A stretch of 64,000 bases of DNA from Rossellomorea marisflavi (GCA_003667865.1 CP033051.1:2506501-2570500), one strand, 5' to 3'; counted from the stretch's first letter, positions 43,890 through 52,834 are shown. The notes: generated from the sequence alone by a model not told the origin. Numbers and translations are program-made.

Positions 43890-44708
43890 ATGGTACACAA
43901 TCATGAAGACGATCAAACTGATCATAATTCTCCTGGTGAGGAACAAACAAAAGGAAATGAAGTAAATCATGATCATGATGAACCCCCATTAGAAGATTTT
44001 TTATTTACTGAGGAAGATACAATAGCATCAGAAAACAGAAAGAAAAAGAAAGCAGTTGTTGGGAGAATTGTTTCATTTTTTATTGTAGTTGGTTTAGTTC
44101 TTAGTGGATTAGGGGTATGGGTCAAGATTTTTAATCTACCTTCTTTTGAATTTCTAGAAAAGTCAAATGAACTTTCTCAAATAGAAAATATACAGGATTA
44201 TAAAGAAGCTGTTGTGACCATTCAAGGAACGAATAGTAAGGGAACCGGTTTTAATATATCTCCAGATGGCACAATCATTACCAATTATCATGTAATTGAG
44301 CATATTCCTACTATAGCCGTCGTTTTTCCAAATGGTGAGATTTATTCTGCTGAAGTGATTGAACAAGATCCAGAGCTAGATATTGCATTGCTAGATATAG
44401 ATGCTGAATCTTTGCCACATCTAGACCTACAAGAAGATAACTCATGGTCAGAAGGAAACCATATTTATGTAATCGGAAATCCGCTTGCCTATAGTCAAGT
44501 CGTAATGGAAGGTGAGATTTCTACTAGTGATGCCACAATGAGAATAACAGCACCTATTCACAAAGGAAATAGTGGGAGCCCTGTCATTGATGAACAAGGT
44601 AAAGTGATCGGTGTTGTGTATGCGAAGACCATTCCTGAGATCGGTAGTGGTAAAGAATCACTCGGACTAGCAGTTCCGATTGAAGAGGTTTTCCACCTAC
44701 TTAATTAA
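43890..44708 (+). CDS. HtrA-like trypsin-type serine protease, no PDZ domain
   Basis: A 272-residue membrane-anchored protease. An acidic, histidine-rich cytoplasmic tail (residues 1-45) is followed by one membrane helix (about 55-72) and a trypsin-like domain outside. The catalytic triad appears as His in NYHVIEH (about 133), Asp in ELDIALLDI (about 164) and Ser in GNSGSP (about 229). Unlike full HtrA there is no PDZ domain. Ribosome binding site AAAGGGGGCCTAAG. Likely envelope protein quality control or signalling. Confidence 0.85.
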   Translation: MVHNHEDDQTDHNSPGEEQTKGNEVNHDHDEPPLEDFLFTEEDTIASENRKKKKAVVGRIVSFFIVVGLVLSGLGVWVKIFNLPSFEFLEKSNELSQIENIQDYKEAVVTIQGTNSKGTGFNISPDGTIITNYHVIEHIPTIAVVFPNGEIYSAEVIEQDPELDIALLDIDAESLPHLDLQEDNSWSEGNHIYVIGNPLAYSQVVMEGEISTSDATMRITAPIHKGNSGSPVIDEQGKVIGVVYAKTIPEIGSGKESLGLAVPIEEVFHLLN

Positions 44709-44748
44709 ATAAATACAAACTTACAAGTCGATTATAAGGGCTGTATAC

Positions 44749-44783
44749 AAAACATGTAGATTTTTTAATCTGCGTGTTTTTTA
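44749..44783 (+). terminator. terminator after the protease gene
   Basis: Stem AACATGTAGATT / AATCTGCGTGTT (with two G-T pairs) followed by TTTTT. Confidence 0.75.
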
Positions 44784-44879
44784 TTTCTACATACACATCT
44801 AGGTACTTCTTTGAATATGGTGAATAGACATTTACCTAAAGATTTTGACATAAAAGCAACGATAAATGGAGGGTTATAT

Positions 44880-45794
44880 ATGAAAGACCAATATCCTATG
44901 TATCCTTACTATGGTGTAGAAATGAAACAAGTACAACAGCCGATTCCTTTTCCGCCTCAGCATCAGAACTTCCATCCAGGAGTAGAGTCTTTAATGGTGC
45001 CAGCTCCGATTATAGAAAATCCAAACTATAAAGGAAGTCAGAAACTGAACGGGAAGGTAGCAATTATTACAGGTGGGGACAGTGGAATTGGCGCAGCAAC
45101 AGCTATTGCATTTGCGAAAGAGGGAGCACATATTGTTATTCCGTATTATAAGGATTATGAGACGCAGGATGCATTACGAACAAAGAAACGTATTGAGGAG
45201 CTAGGATGTAAATGCCTATTAATCGTAGGTGATTTGGCAGATCCGAAGCATAGTCAATATGTCATCCAAGAAACGATAAGACAGTTCGGAAGAATCGATG
45301 TGTTGGTAAATAACCATGGTGTCCAATATACACAAAAAAGCCTACTAGATATTTCAATTGAACAATGGGATAAAACCTTTAAAACAAACATTTATGCATT
45401 CTTTTACTTAACAAAAGCAGCACTTCCTTATATGAGAAAAGGATCATCCATTATTAATACAGCTTCAGTTGTAGCCTATGAAGGACATAAGGAGCTTATT
45501 GATTATACAGCAACAAAAGGAGCAATAGTTGGCTTTACACGTGCGCTCTCTCAGAACCTAGCAGATAAGGATATCAGAGTAAATGCTGTTGCACCTGGGC
45601 CAATCTGGACACCGTTAATTCCTTCAAGTTTTTCTGCAGAAAAGGTGAAAACCTTTGGAACAGATACTCCAATGGAACGTCCTGGTCAGCCATTTGAGCT
45701 TGCTCCGGCCTATGTGTATTTAGCTTCTAATGACTCTAGATACGTAACGGGTCAGGTAATTCATGTTAATGGGGGTAAGATGGTAAGTTCATAA
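44880..45794 (+). CDS. short-chain dehydrogenase/reductase (general stress type)
   Basis: A 304-residue SDR with a 50-residue proline-rich N-terminal extension (QPIPFPPQHQNFHPGVESLMV) as in YhdF/YhxC-type enzymes. Cofactor site GGDSGIGAATAIAFAKEGA (TGxxxGIG), NNHGVQ (NNAG variant), the catalytic Ser/Tyr/Lys in NTASVVAYEGHKELIDYTATKGA (YxxxK), and the closing RYVTGQVIHVNGG. Uses NAD(P)H; substrate unknown. ATG 44880 after TGGAGGGTTATAT is preferred over an in-frame ATG at 44817. Confidence 0.88.
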   Translation: MKDQYPMYPYYGVEMKQVQQPIPFPPQHQNFHPGVESLMVPAPIIENPNYKGSQKLNGKVAIITGGDSGIGAATAIAFAKEGAHIVIPYYKDYETQDALRTKKRIEELGCKCLLIVGDLADPKHSQYVIQETIRQFGRIDVLVNNHGVQYTQKSLLDISIEQWDKTFKTNIYAFFYLTKAALPYMRKGSSIINTASVVAYEGHKELIDYTATKGAIVGFTRALSQNLADKDIRVNAVAPGPIWTPLIPSSFSAEKVKTFGTDTPMERPGQPFELAPAYVYLASNDSRYVTGQVIHVNGGKMVSS

Positions 45795-45875
45795 AATACT
45801 GATCTAAAAACAAATGTGATAAAATACTGGCATTCGCAAATTCTAAAAGTAAATAAGACTTTTGGAGGTAACCGT

Positions 45876-46166
45876 ATGTCAGATTCTGATGGTAGATCTT
45901 TAATTAACAGAAATGATGAGTTATTTGTTTTTGATGACACAAAGCTTGAACATGATCGATATGAAGTTTTTGTAAATAATAAACTTATTGGGCATAAAAC
46001 ACTTCAGAATCAGGGAGAACAATTATCAGATATTGATGATTTTCTAAAACAAAGTGGCTATAATGATTTCTCAGCTTATCAAGAGGGTGATCATTATCTA
46101 ATTAACGCAAAAGGTCAGGACCAAGAAATCGTAAATGCTTTACAAGTATATTTTCAGAATCGGTAA
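45876..46166 (+). CDS. conserved hypothetical protein, 96 aa
   Basis: A small soluble acidic protein (begins MSDSDGRSLINRNDELF, ends ALQVYFQNR). ATG 45876 follows TTTGGAGGTAACCGT, a better site than that of the in-frame start at 45816. No motif, signal peptide or membrane helix is visible and I do not recognise the family. A good terminator follows. Confidence 0.65.
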   Translation: MSDSDGRSLINRNDELFVFDDTKLEHDRYEVFVNNKLIGHKTLQNQGEQLSDIDDFLKQSGYNDFSAYQEGDHYLINAKGQDQEIVNALQVYFQNR

Positions 46167-46177
46167 ATTTGTTTAAT

Positions 46178-46220
46178 AAAGAGGTTGCTTTCATGATTCA
46201 TGTAAAGCACCTCTTTTTGA
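46178..46220 (+). terminator. terminator
   Basis: AAAGAGGT-GCTTT / AAAGCACCTCTTT stem followed by TTTTTG. Confidence 0.85.
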
Positions 46221-46313
46221 TATGCCCTTATTCTGAATTGCTATAAAAAACACAGACAACACATTAAATTTTAAAAACGAATTTCTTTATTGAAAGTGAA
46301 GCCATAATGAACA

Positions 46314-46607
46314 TTATAGTCTGTTACAAGATAAGTTATAACGTAATCGAATCACCTGATACATTAGACGTGCATGTCTTCCCTTTTTGGTGCGAGAATC
46401 TAACTTTGATTGCAAACAATCTAAAAACATTCGATCACATTCGCAAGAGCTACCATATCGTTCAATACATTGATCATGCCGTTTACAGCATGCATCAACA
46501 TCATTAATCGGAGATCCTGGTCCACTACAACCAGGACCGCACCAGCGATACCCTGGAAAAACACATCTTCCTGTACGAGGTCTATTTCTCCTATAGTGTG
46601 TTACCAT
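46314..46607 (-). CDS. phospholipase A2-like mini-protein
   Basis: A 97-residue cationic, cysteine-rich protein. It carries the catalytic PLA2 signature: calcium-loop-like YRWCGPGCSGPG (residues about 20-31), and D-x-CC-x2-HD-x-C in NDVDACCKRHDQC (active-site His44-Asp45). This resembles the PLA2 domain of parvovirus VP1 and small Bacillus proteins annotated as 'parvovirus coat protein VP1-like'. No signal peptide is evident. Expected to hydrolyse or bind phospholipids; activity unproven. Ribosome binding site TAGGGGGACGAAT. Confidence 0.75.
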   Translation of the reverse strand: MVTHYRRNRPRTGRCVFPGYRWCGPGCSGPGSPINDVDACCKRHDQCIERYGSSCECDRMFLDCLQSKLDSRTKKGRHARLMYQVIRLRYNLSCNRL

Positions 46608-46766
46608 ATTCGTCCCCCTAATTTACGTCCTTGTTCTACTACTATATGTACAAGTTCAAATAGAGACTGTTTAGGAGCCTAATTTGTTCTTTTTAACAAA
46701 AGGTAAAGGGAACGATTTCGAACTTATGGGCAAAGTAAAAGAGAAACGAAAGGAGTGTGAATAAAA

Positions 46767-46910
46767 ATGAAACGCAAAGAGGATCCAAAATATGCACCAG
46801 GGATGGATGACAGTGAAGAGTTGGAACAGAAAGCCTCAACAAAGGAAGTAACTACAGGTGAGTACACGCATGTAACCACTCTTTCATTTGATGAGGTTGA
46901 TCCTAGCTAA
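46767..46910 (+). CDS. small protein, 47 aa, unknown function
   Basis: ATG at 46767 with AAAGGAGTGTGAATAAAA upstream. The product begins MKRKEDPKYAPGMDDSEELE and ends THVTTLSFDEVDPS. It is acidic and disordered-looking. The C-terminal motif reads like a conserved Bacillaceae small protein, but I cannot name it. Divergent from the PLA2-like gene. Confidence 0.6.
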   Translation: MKRKEDPKYAPGMDDSEELEQKASTKEVTTGEYTHVTTLSFDEVDPS

Positions 46911-47060
46911 TAAATTTCTAGTACCACTGCTTTTTACAGTCCCTAAAAGGAAGTAATAAGTGGTGGTATGGTTTTAATAAACTGAATTTTCAAAAATAAA
47001 AGAGGGATTTTCAATTGTGACGATGAATATAATGAATGACAACTATTTTATTGGTTGGAA

Positions 47061-47075
47061 TTGAAAACGTTTACA
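47061..47075 (+). promoter_or_regulatory. cre (CcpA) site before the acyl-CoA ligase gene
   Basis: TTGAAAACGTTTACA matches the cre consensus WTGNAANCGNWNNCW at every constrained position. It lies 15 bases before the ligase start, where CcpA would block expression in rich carbon, as is usual for fatty acid catabolism genes. Confidence 0.65.
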
Positions 47076-47089
47076 AAAGGAGAGCGATA

Positions 47090-48709
47090 ATGATGATGCA
47101 AACCCCTCTATTGCTAACTCAAATGATTGAGAGAGCGGAAAAATATTTCCCTCAGAAACAAGTTATCTCAAGAACAGAATCAGGTATTCAACGCTTTACC
47201 TATAAAGAATGGGGACAAAGAACTCGTAGATTAGCAAGTGCACTTACTAAGCTAGGGATGCAAGAAGGTGATAAAATCGGAACACTAGCTTGGAATCACC
47301 ATCGCCATTTAGAGGCGTATTTTGCCATTCCATGTAGTGGTGCTGTTCTACACACTATTAATATTCGTTTATCCCCCCAGCATGTTTCTTACATTATTAA
47401 TAATGCTGAAGATCAGATTCTACTTATAGATTCAGATGTTGTACCTCTAATTGAAAAAATTCAACACGAATTAAACTCCGTTAAAGCCTACATAATCATG
47501 ACAGATTCTGATACCTTACCTGAAACATCTTTACATCCTGTTTATCACTATGAAACGTTATTAAAAGAAGGCGATCCTAGTTTTGCGTTTCGTGATGACC
47601 TGGACGAAAATGCCCCAGCTGGAATGTGTTACACAAGTGCTACTACAGGGAATCCAAAAGGAGTTGTCTATTCTCATAGAGGAACGGTATTGCACAGTCT
47701 TTCATTAGGGTTAACGGATACTACTGGAATCAGTGAACGTGATGTTGCCTTACCCGTTGTCCCGATGTTTCATGTAAATGCTTGGGGATTACCATTTGCA
47801 GCTGTTTGGTTTGGTACAACTCAAGTTCTTCCTGGACCGTATTTTACACCGAAAATTCTTGCTGAGCTCATGGAATCAGAGAAGGTAACCGTTTCGGCTG
47901 GGGTACCAACTATCTGGTTAGGTCTTTTAAACGAATTAGAGTCTAACACATATGATTTATCAACAGTGCGTTATTTACTCTGCGGTGGTTCAGCTGCACC
48001 AAGAGGCATGATCAAAACATTCGAACAAAAATATAATATTCCATTTATGCATGCCTATGGTATGACTGAGACGAGTCCTTTAGCAGTAGTGTCAGTCACA
48101 AAAAGTTACTTAGAAACAGAGGATTATGAAGAACAGTTAAATATTAAAGCGAAACAAGGCTTACTTGTCCCAGGTCTTGAAATGAAGATCATCGGCAAGG
48201 ACGGTGAGGTTAAATGGGACGGTCAAGAAATGGGAGAGCTTGCATTAAGAGGGCCATGGATTGCTTCTGAATACTATAAGGATGAACGAACACAAGATAG
48301 CTTCCGAGATGGCTGGCTATATACCGGGGATGTTGTGACGATTGACGAAGAGGGCTACATCAAAATTGTCGACAGAACGAAAGATTTAATTAAATCTGGA
48401 GGAGAGTGGATTTCTTCTGTTGACATTGAGAATGCACTTATGGCACATGAAGAGATCTTTGAAGCAGCAGTTGTTGCTGTCCCTCATGAGCAATGGCAGG
48501 AACGTCCAATTGCATGTGTTGTAGTAAAAGAACAAGCAAAAGGCAAGTTAGACAAACAAGAAATCTATGAATTTCTCAGACCACAATTTGCAAAATGGTG
48601 GTTGCCAGACGATATTCTATTCTTAGATGAAATTCCAAAAACGTCAGTAGGGAAATTCTTAAAACGGGCACTTCGTGAACAAATTCAAGAAAATATGAAA
48701 GAAGTGTAG
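47090..48709 (+). CDS. fatty acyl-CoA ligase (AMP-forming)
   Basis: A 539-residue ANL-family enzyme. Motifs: AMP loop YTSATTGNPKGVVYSHRG (about residues 188-205), MHAYGMTETSP (about 321-331), YTGDVV and the hinge IVDRTKDLIKSGGEWIS (about 424-440), catalytic lysine in KTSVGKFLKRALR. The long AlkK-type layout (FHVNAWGLPFAAVWFGTTQVLPG) suits medium/long-chain fatty acids. ATG 47090 after AAAAGGAGAGCGATA is used; the upstream in-frame start at 47036 lies across the cre site. Makes acyl-CoA for beta-oxidation. Confidence 0.88.
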   Translation: MMMQTPLLLTQMIERAEKYFPQKQVISRTESGIQRFTYKEWGQRTRRLASALTKLGMQEGDKIGTLAWNHHRHLEAYFAIPCSGAVLHTINIRLSPQHVSYIINNAEDQILLIDSDVVPLIEKIQHELNSVKAYIIMTDSDTLPETSLHPVYHYETLLKEGDPSFAFRDDLDENAPAGMCYTSATTGNPKGVVYSHRGTVLHSLSLGLTDTTGISERDVALPVVPMFHVNAWGLPFAAVWFGTTQVLPGPYFTPKILAELMESEKVTVSAGVPTIWLGLLNELESNTYDLSTVRYLLCGGSAAPRGMIKTFEQKYNIPFMHAYGMTETSPLAVVSVTKSYLETEDYEEQLNIKAKQGLLVPGLEMKIIGKDGEVKWDGQEMGELALRGPWIASEYYKDERTQDSFRDGWLYTGDVVTIDEEGYIKIVDRTKDLIKSGGEWISSVDIENALMAHEEIFEAAVVAVPHEQWQERPIACVVVKEQAKGKLDKQEIYEFLRPQFAKWWLPDDILFLDEIPKTSVGKFLKRALREQIQENMKEV

Positions 48710-48994
48710 ATATAGGACGGCTCGTAGCTGTAGCATAATGCAAAAAATAAATAATGTAGTGGAATTTACTTAAATACTAGGATATGAAATAACTTTACCT
48801 ATTCTTGAATGATAAGATAAGGGTTGAGTGTTCTATCGCTAGTAACGTAATAAATTCCACTTACAATCCTATTGAGGAAAAGAAACCTACAAGATACATA
48901 AGTAATAGGTAGTAAATAATTTGAAATATTCTAAAATATAGGTTTTTCTCAACAATAAAATAAGGTATTCTAAAGGAAAGGGGAGGGTTTACAC

Positions 48995-49789
48995 ATGTCA
49001 CTTTCACAGACGTTTGAGACAGTTCAATTACATATTGATGGGAAAATTGCCAAAGTCCAATTAAATCGGCCAAAAGCTCTAAATGCATTGGATACGACAT
49101 TATTGAACGAATTATTAGAAGTCTTACAGAAATTAAAAAAGGATCCATCAGTATTAATTATTGAATTAACAGGAGAAGGAAAAGGATTTTCAGCAGGTGG
49201 TGATATAAAAACAATGCTTTCAGAAGCCACTGAGGAGAATTTTCTTACAATCATGGACTCCATTTCAGAGCTTGTTGTCACCCTTTATACGATGCCGAAA
49301 TTAGTGGTAACTGGAATACATGGTGCTGCAGCAGGCTTAGGCTTTGGATTAGCACTGGCTTCTGATTACATCATTTGTGAGGAAAGTAGTAAGCTTGCCA
49401 TGAACTTTATCGGAATTGGATTAATTCCTGATGGAGGTAGTCATTTTTTACTTCAAGAACGAATCGGTACTGTTGACAGTAAAAAATTGATTTGGAACGG
49501 AAAAATCATGGAGGGGCAAGAAGCGTTAATGAAAGGGTTAGTCGATGAGGTTACTTCAACAGGTAAGCTAAGAGAATCGTTGGACCGCTTTGAAGAAGGT
49601 TGTCTTCAAAAGCCGATACTAGCAATGCTAAAAACAAAAGAAATTTATGTTGAGAGTAATAAAGAAAGACTTATAAAAGTGTTAGAGCTTGAAAAACAAG
49701 GGCAAACGTTAATGAGAAGTACCGAGGACCATAGAGAAGGAATCCAAGCGTTTATTGAAAAACGTAAGCCTTCATTTAAAGGGAAATAA
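48995..49789 (+). CDS. yhaR: enoyl-CoA hydratase/isomerase family protein YhaR
   Basis: A 264-residue crotonase-fold protein. The oxyanion-hole segments are present (LTGEGKGFSAGGDIKTMLSE near 60-80; GIHGAAAGLGFGLALASDYIICEESSKLAMNFIGIGLIPDGGSHFLLQERIG near 107-158). The second catalytic glutamate of true enoyl-CoA hydratases sits near the start of IGLIPDGG and is replaced by a hydrophobic residue here, so isomerase or another activity is possible. Ribosome binding site AAAGGGGAGGG. Same position as B. subtilis yhaR, and neighbour of the acyl-CoA ligase. Confidence 0.87.
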   Translation: MSLSQTFETVQLHIDGKIAKVQLNRPKALNALDTTLLNELLEVLQKLKKDPSVLIIELTGEGKGFSAGGDIKTMLSEATEENFLTIMDSISELVVTLYTMPKLVVTGIHGAAAGLGFGLALASDYIICEESSKLAMNFIGIGLIPDGGSHFLLQERIGTVDSKKLIWNGKIMEGQEALMKGLVDEVTSTGKLRESLDRFEEGCLQKPILAMLKTKEIYVESNKERLIKVLELEKQGQTLMRSTEDHREGIQAFIEKRKPSFKGK

Positions 49790-49829
49790 TCTATAACCGA
49801 TGAACAAGGATTTGTAGCAAGTAATGAAC

Positions 49830-49875
49830 AGAACAAAACGCTTGGATCGAGCTCCAAGCGTTTTGTTCTATTTTT
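49830..49875 (+). terminator. terminator of yhaR
   Basis: AGAACAAAACGCTTGG / CCAAGCGTTTTGTTCT, a 16-bp stem followed by a T-rich tail. Confidence 0.92.
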
Positions 49876-49912
49876 CAATTCAACTAATGCAAGATAAAAT
49901 TGTTGTTAGGAC

Positions 49913-50091
49913 CGGACATTAAGTACGCTATTTTGGAAAAATGCAAGGTTTTTTGGGAGTGTGAGGACATTTGTTCCGTTATCTAAGGTTCATTAAAGGA
50001 AAGCAGTTAGTTTTTCAATGAATAACGGAATAGATGTCCGTGAACCATCTTAAAGCCCACCTTTTTGCCTAAATAACGGAATAAATGTCCG
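49913..50091. repeat. 179-bp four-unit palindromic element, copy C
   Basis: Forward units start at 49913 and 49964; reversed units end at 50040 and 50091. Spacing 51, 77 and 51 bp as in copies A and B. The first unit (cggacattaagtacgctat) shares the 'agtacgc' variant with copy A. It lies between the yhaR terminator and the end of yhzD. Confidence 0.9.
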
Positions 50092-50140
50092 ATGGAAATA
50101 CATTAACACTTCTTATACTTTCTGCCCATCTTATAAAATA

Positions 50141-50169
50141 GCGTACCGCTCACGATGTGAATGGTACGC
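50141..50169 (-). terminator. hairpin downstream of yhzD
   Basis: GCGTACC/GGTACGC arms; on the minus strand followed by TATTTTAT. Probably ends the yhzD transcript. Confidence 0.6.
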
Positions 50170-50221
50170 CACTTAATCATTAATTTCGTTTTCTCACCAG
50201 CTAAAGGCTCATCCTTTTCGC

Positions 50222-50407
50222 TTATACATGAAATAAAACAAGCTTCCCAGTAGGTGAAGTACAACGATGTGTATGATTCAAATATTCTTTTTCAGAAAGG
50301 ATTTTTTCAGCTTTCTCCTTTGCTTCCTGATCACTTTGTGCCTCTACGGAATCATTTAATAGCATTTCCCCACTTTTATCAAAAACGGTTAATTTATAAA
50401 TCTTCAT
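50222..50407 (-). CDS. yhzD: YhzD-like protein
   Basis: A 61-residue protein with the YhzD pattern: YKLTVFDKSGEMLLNDSVEAQSDQEAKEKAEKILSEKEYLNHTHRCTSPTGKLVLFH. Small alpha/beta protein of unknown role. Ribosome binding site AAAGGGGTATAAACAG. In B. subtilis yhzD also lies in the yhaR-yhaQ region. Divergent from yhaQ. Confidence 0.8.
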   Translation of the reverse strand: MKIYKLTVFDKSGEMLLNDSVEAQSDQEAKEKAEKILSEKEYLNHTHRCTSPTGKLVLFHV

Positions 50408-50649
50408 CTGTTTATACCCCTTTATGAAAATATTCTGATAGTTACTATTATTTTTACATAACTTTCTCTGTTTGGAAAGTCTGAAACGTATTAAATCTCT
50501 TTTTTATATGTATTATAGTGTTTCAAGATAAATACACGATGAAAAACGAACAAGGTCCAAAATTTAACAAAAAAAGAATAGTAAGTGAAACTAATTTTCG
50601 TTAAAATCGTATAAGTACATAAATAGAGGAATGAGAGGTGGAATGCACC

Positions 50650-51549
50650 GTGGGACTAGTATTGAAAAACGTTACAAAGCAGTTTGGTTCTTTTACTGCT
50701 GTTAATAATATTTCACTTGAAATACCAGAGAAAGAAATGTTTGGTTTCTTAGGTGGAAATGGTGCAGGGAAAACAACAACATTCAGGATGATATTAGGTT
50801 TACTTGATCAGACTGAGGGAGAAATTACTTGGAATGGACGCAACATTAATTATTCTACAAGTTCAGAAATCGGCTATCTTCCTGAAGAACGTGGTCTTTA
50901 TCCAAAAATGAAGGTCAGTGAGCAAATTGTGTATTTGGCTCGTCTTCGCGGTATGAGTAAAAATGATATTCTAAAAGAGTTGGATTACTGGTTAGAGAGA
51001 TTTAAAGTACCTGATTATAAAAATAAAAAGGTAGAAGAGCTTTCCAAAGGAAATCAACAAAAAATACAATTTATTGCTTCTGTTATTCATAAACCTAAAT
51101 TGTTAATTCTAGATGAGCCCTTTAGTGGATTAGATCCAGTGAATGTTGAGTTGTTAAAGGATGCTGTTAAAGATATCCGTAATAATGGGACAACAATTGT
51201 TTTCTCGAGTCACCGCATGGAGCATGTAGAAGAATTATGTGAGAATCTTTGTATTATGCATAAAGGACAACCAGTGGTTCATGGACAATTAAAGAAAATC
51301 AAAAGATCCTTCGGCAAGAAGAATATTGCCATTCATGCTGATTTTGATTTAAGGTTCCTTCAATCCATTTCAGGTGTATTAAAACTAAGAGAAACAGCAG
51401 AAGGAGTTCATCTACAAGTTGAATCGGAAGAAATTGCTGAGGAAGTATTCAAGGAGGTTGTAGCGAAGGGCTTTGTAAGAAAGTTTGAGTTAGAAGAGCC
51501 TTCTCTTCATGATATATTTATTGAAAAGGTGGGAACTTCCTATGAGTAA
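50650..51549 (+). CDS. yhaQ: ABC exporter ATP-binding protein YhaQ (NatA-like)
   Basis: A 299-residue ATPase: Walker A GGNGAGKTTTF (about residues 36-46), EIGYLPEERGLYPKMKVSEQ Q-loop region, signature LSKGNQQKIQF, Walker B LLILDEPFSGLDPVNVELL, H-loop SSHRMEHVEEL, then a C-terminal regulatory tail. Start at GTG 50650 (M-GLVLKNVTKQFG) with GAGAGGTGG upstream, in preference to GTG 50638. Partner of the next gene; the pair resembles the NatAB sodium exporter. Substrate not proven. Confidence 0.87.
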   Translation: MGLVLKNVTKQFGSFTAVNNISLEIPEKEMFGFLGGNGAGKTTTFRMILGLLDQTEGEITWNGRNINYSTSSEIGYLPEERGLYPKMKVSEQIVYLARLRGMSKNDILKELDYWLERFKVPDYKNKKVEELSKGNQQKIQFIASVIHKPKLLILDEPFSGLDPVNVELLKDAVKDIRNNGTTIVFSSHRMEHVEELCENLCIMHKGQPVVHGQLKKIKRSFGKKNIAIHADFDLRFLQSISGVLKLRETAEGVHLQVESEEIAEEVFKEVVAKGFVRKFELEEPSLHDIFIEKVGTSYE

Positions 51550-52792
51550 TTTTTGGATTATGTTATCGCATTCCTATTTTTCAAAGTTACGAGCTAAGTC
51601 TTTTATTATAACAACGTTAATTGTTGCTGCTGGTATTCTTGTATTAGCAAATATGCAACAGATTATAGACTTGTTTAAAGGTGAAGACAGTCAGGATAAG
51701 ATTGCAGTCATTGATGAAAGTGGGATGTTATACGAGCCTCTAAGTGAACAAATTTCACTCGTAAACGAAGATATCAAGCTTGAACGATCAAAGAAGACAG
51801 TTGAAACATTAGAATCAGATGTGCAAGAAGGAATCTATGAGGGAATGTTACTTTTATCTACAGATTCGGATGGATTACCAGAAGCTACTTATAAGTCTCA
51901 ATCCCTTTCAGCAACGGCTATTCCTTCAGATTTACAAGTAGCACTTCAAAATATTAAGTCAACATTAGCGGCAACGATGCTTGATTTAACACCAGAAGAG
52001 CTTACAGCACTTAATTCTCCGGTATCTTTTACAAAAGAGGCTTTAGTTGAAGGTTCCAAAACAGAGGAGGAGCTAAGTCAGGCGAGAGGAATTGTATATG
52101 TTATTTTGTTTTTTATTTACTTCTCTGTAATCATGTATGCAAGTATGATCGCAATGGAGGTAGCCACAGAGAAAGCTTCTCGTGTGATGGAGATTCTTAT
52201 CTCGAGTGTTTCTCCTGTTAAACAAATGTTTGCTAAGATTATTGGTATTGGATTAGTTGGTTTAACGCAAATGACCATCCTATTCCTAGTAGGTTATTTT
52301 GCAATTATACGAAACCAAGAAGAACTAGTGGGTGGATTTTTTGATGCCTTTGGATTTGGTAATCTATCCATTTCGATTATCGTATATGCTATTCTTTTCT
52401 TTGTTCTAGGTTATTTCTTGTATGCGACACTTGCAGCACTTCTTGGATCTGTTGTAAGTAGAATTGAAGATGTGCAACAAATGATTATGCCAATGACCTT
52501 CTTAATTATGATAGGATTCTTTATTGCAATGTTTGGGTTAGGCAACCCAGAATCCTCTTTTATTACGGTTTCATCATACATTCCATTTTTTACTCCAATG
52601 GTTATGTTCTTAAGAGTAGGAATGCTAAACATCTCGGCAATTGAACCGATTATCGGTATCCTTATCCTTGTGATATCTATTGTTATACTTGCAGTATTTG
52701 GAGCAAAAGTGTACCGAGGTGGTGTTCTAATGTATGGTAAATCAAATTCATTTAAAGACATTAGAAAAGCAATCCAATTAACGAAAAAATAA
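51542..52792 (+). CDS. yhaP: ABC exporter permease YhaP (NatB-like)
   Basis: A 416-residue ABC-2 type membrane protein: one N-terminal helix, a large external domain (about residues 45-165, DKIAVIDESGMLYEPLSEQIS), then six helices with the loop MEVATEKASRVMEILISSVSPVKQMFAKIIG, typical of NatB/YhaP. ATG 51542 lies after AAGGTGGGAACTTCCT and overlaps yhaQ by 8 bases. Forms the exporter with YhaQ. A terminator follows. Confidence 0.88.
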   Translation: MSNFWIMLSHSYFSKLRAKSFIITTLIVAAGILVLANMQQIIDLFKGEDSQDKIAVIDESGMLYEPLSEQISLVNEDIKLERSKKTVETLESDVQEGIYEGMLLLSTDSDGLPEATYKSQSLSATAIPSDLQVALQNIKSTLAATMLDLTPEELTALNSPVSFTKEALVEGSKTEEELSQARGIVYVILFFIYFSVIMYASMIAMEVATEKASRVMEILISSVSPVKQMFAKIIGIGLVGLTQMTILFLVGYFAIIRNQEELVGGFFDAFGFGNLSISIIVYAILFFVLGYFLYATLAALLGSVVSRIEDVQQMIMPMTFLIMIGFFIAMFGLGNPESSFITVSSYIPFFTPMVMFLRVGMLNISAIEPIIGILILVISIVILAVFGAKVYRGGVLMYGKSNSFKDIRKAIQLTKK

Positions 52793-52800
52793 AGCTTGGA

Positions 52801-52834
52801 AAGCTGACTTGCAAATAAGCAAGTCAGCTTTTTT
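52801..52834 (+). terminator. terminator of yhaQP
   Basis: AAGCTGACTTGC / GCAAGTCAGCTT stem followed by TTTTT. Confidence 0.92.

Noticed and set aside
46470-46682. Open frame on the plus strand opposite the PLA2-like gene
   Set aside because: It is the reverse-strand shadow of a cysteine/arginine-rich gene and has no ribosome binding site.
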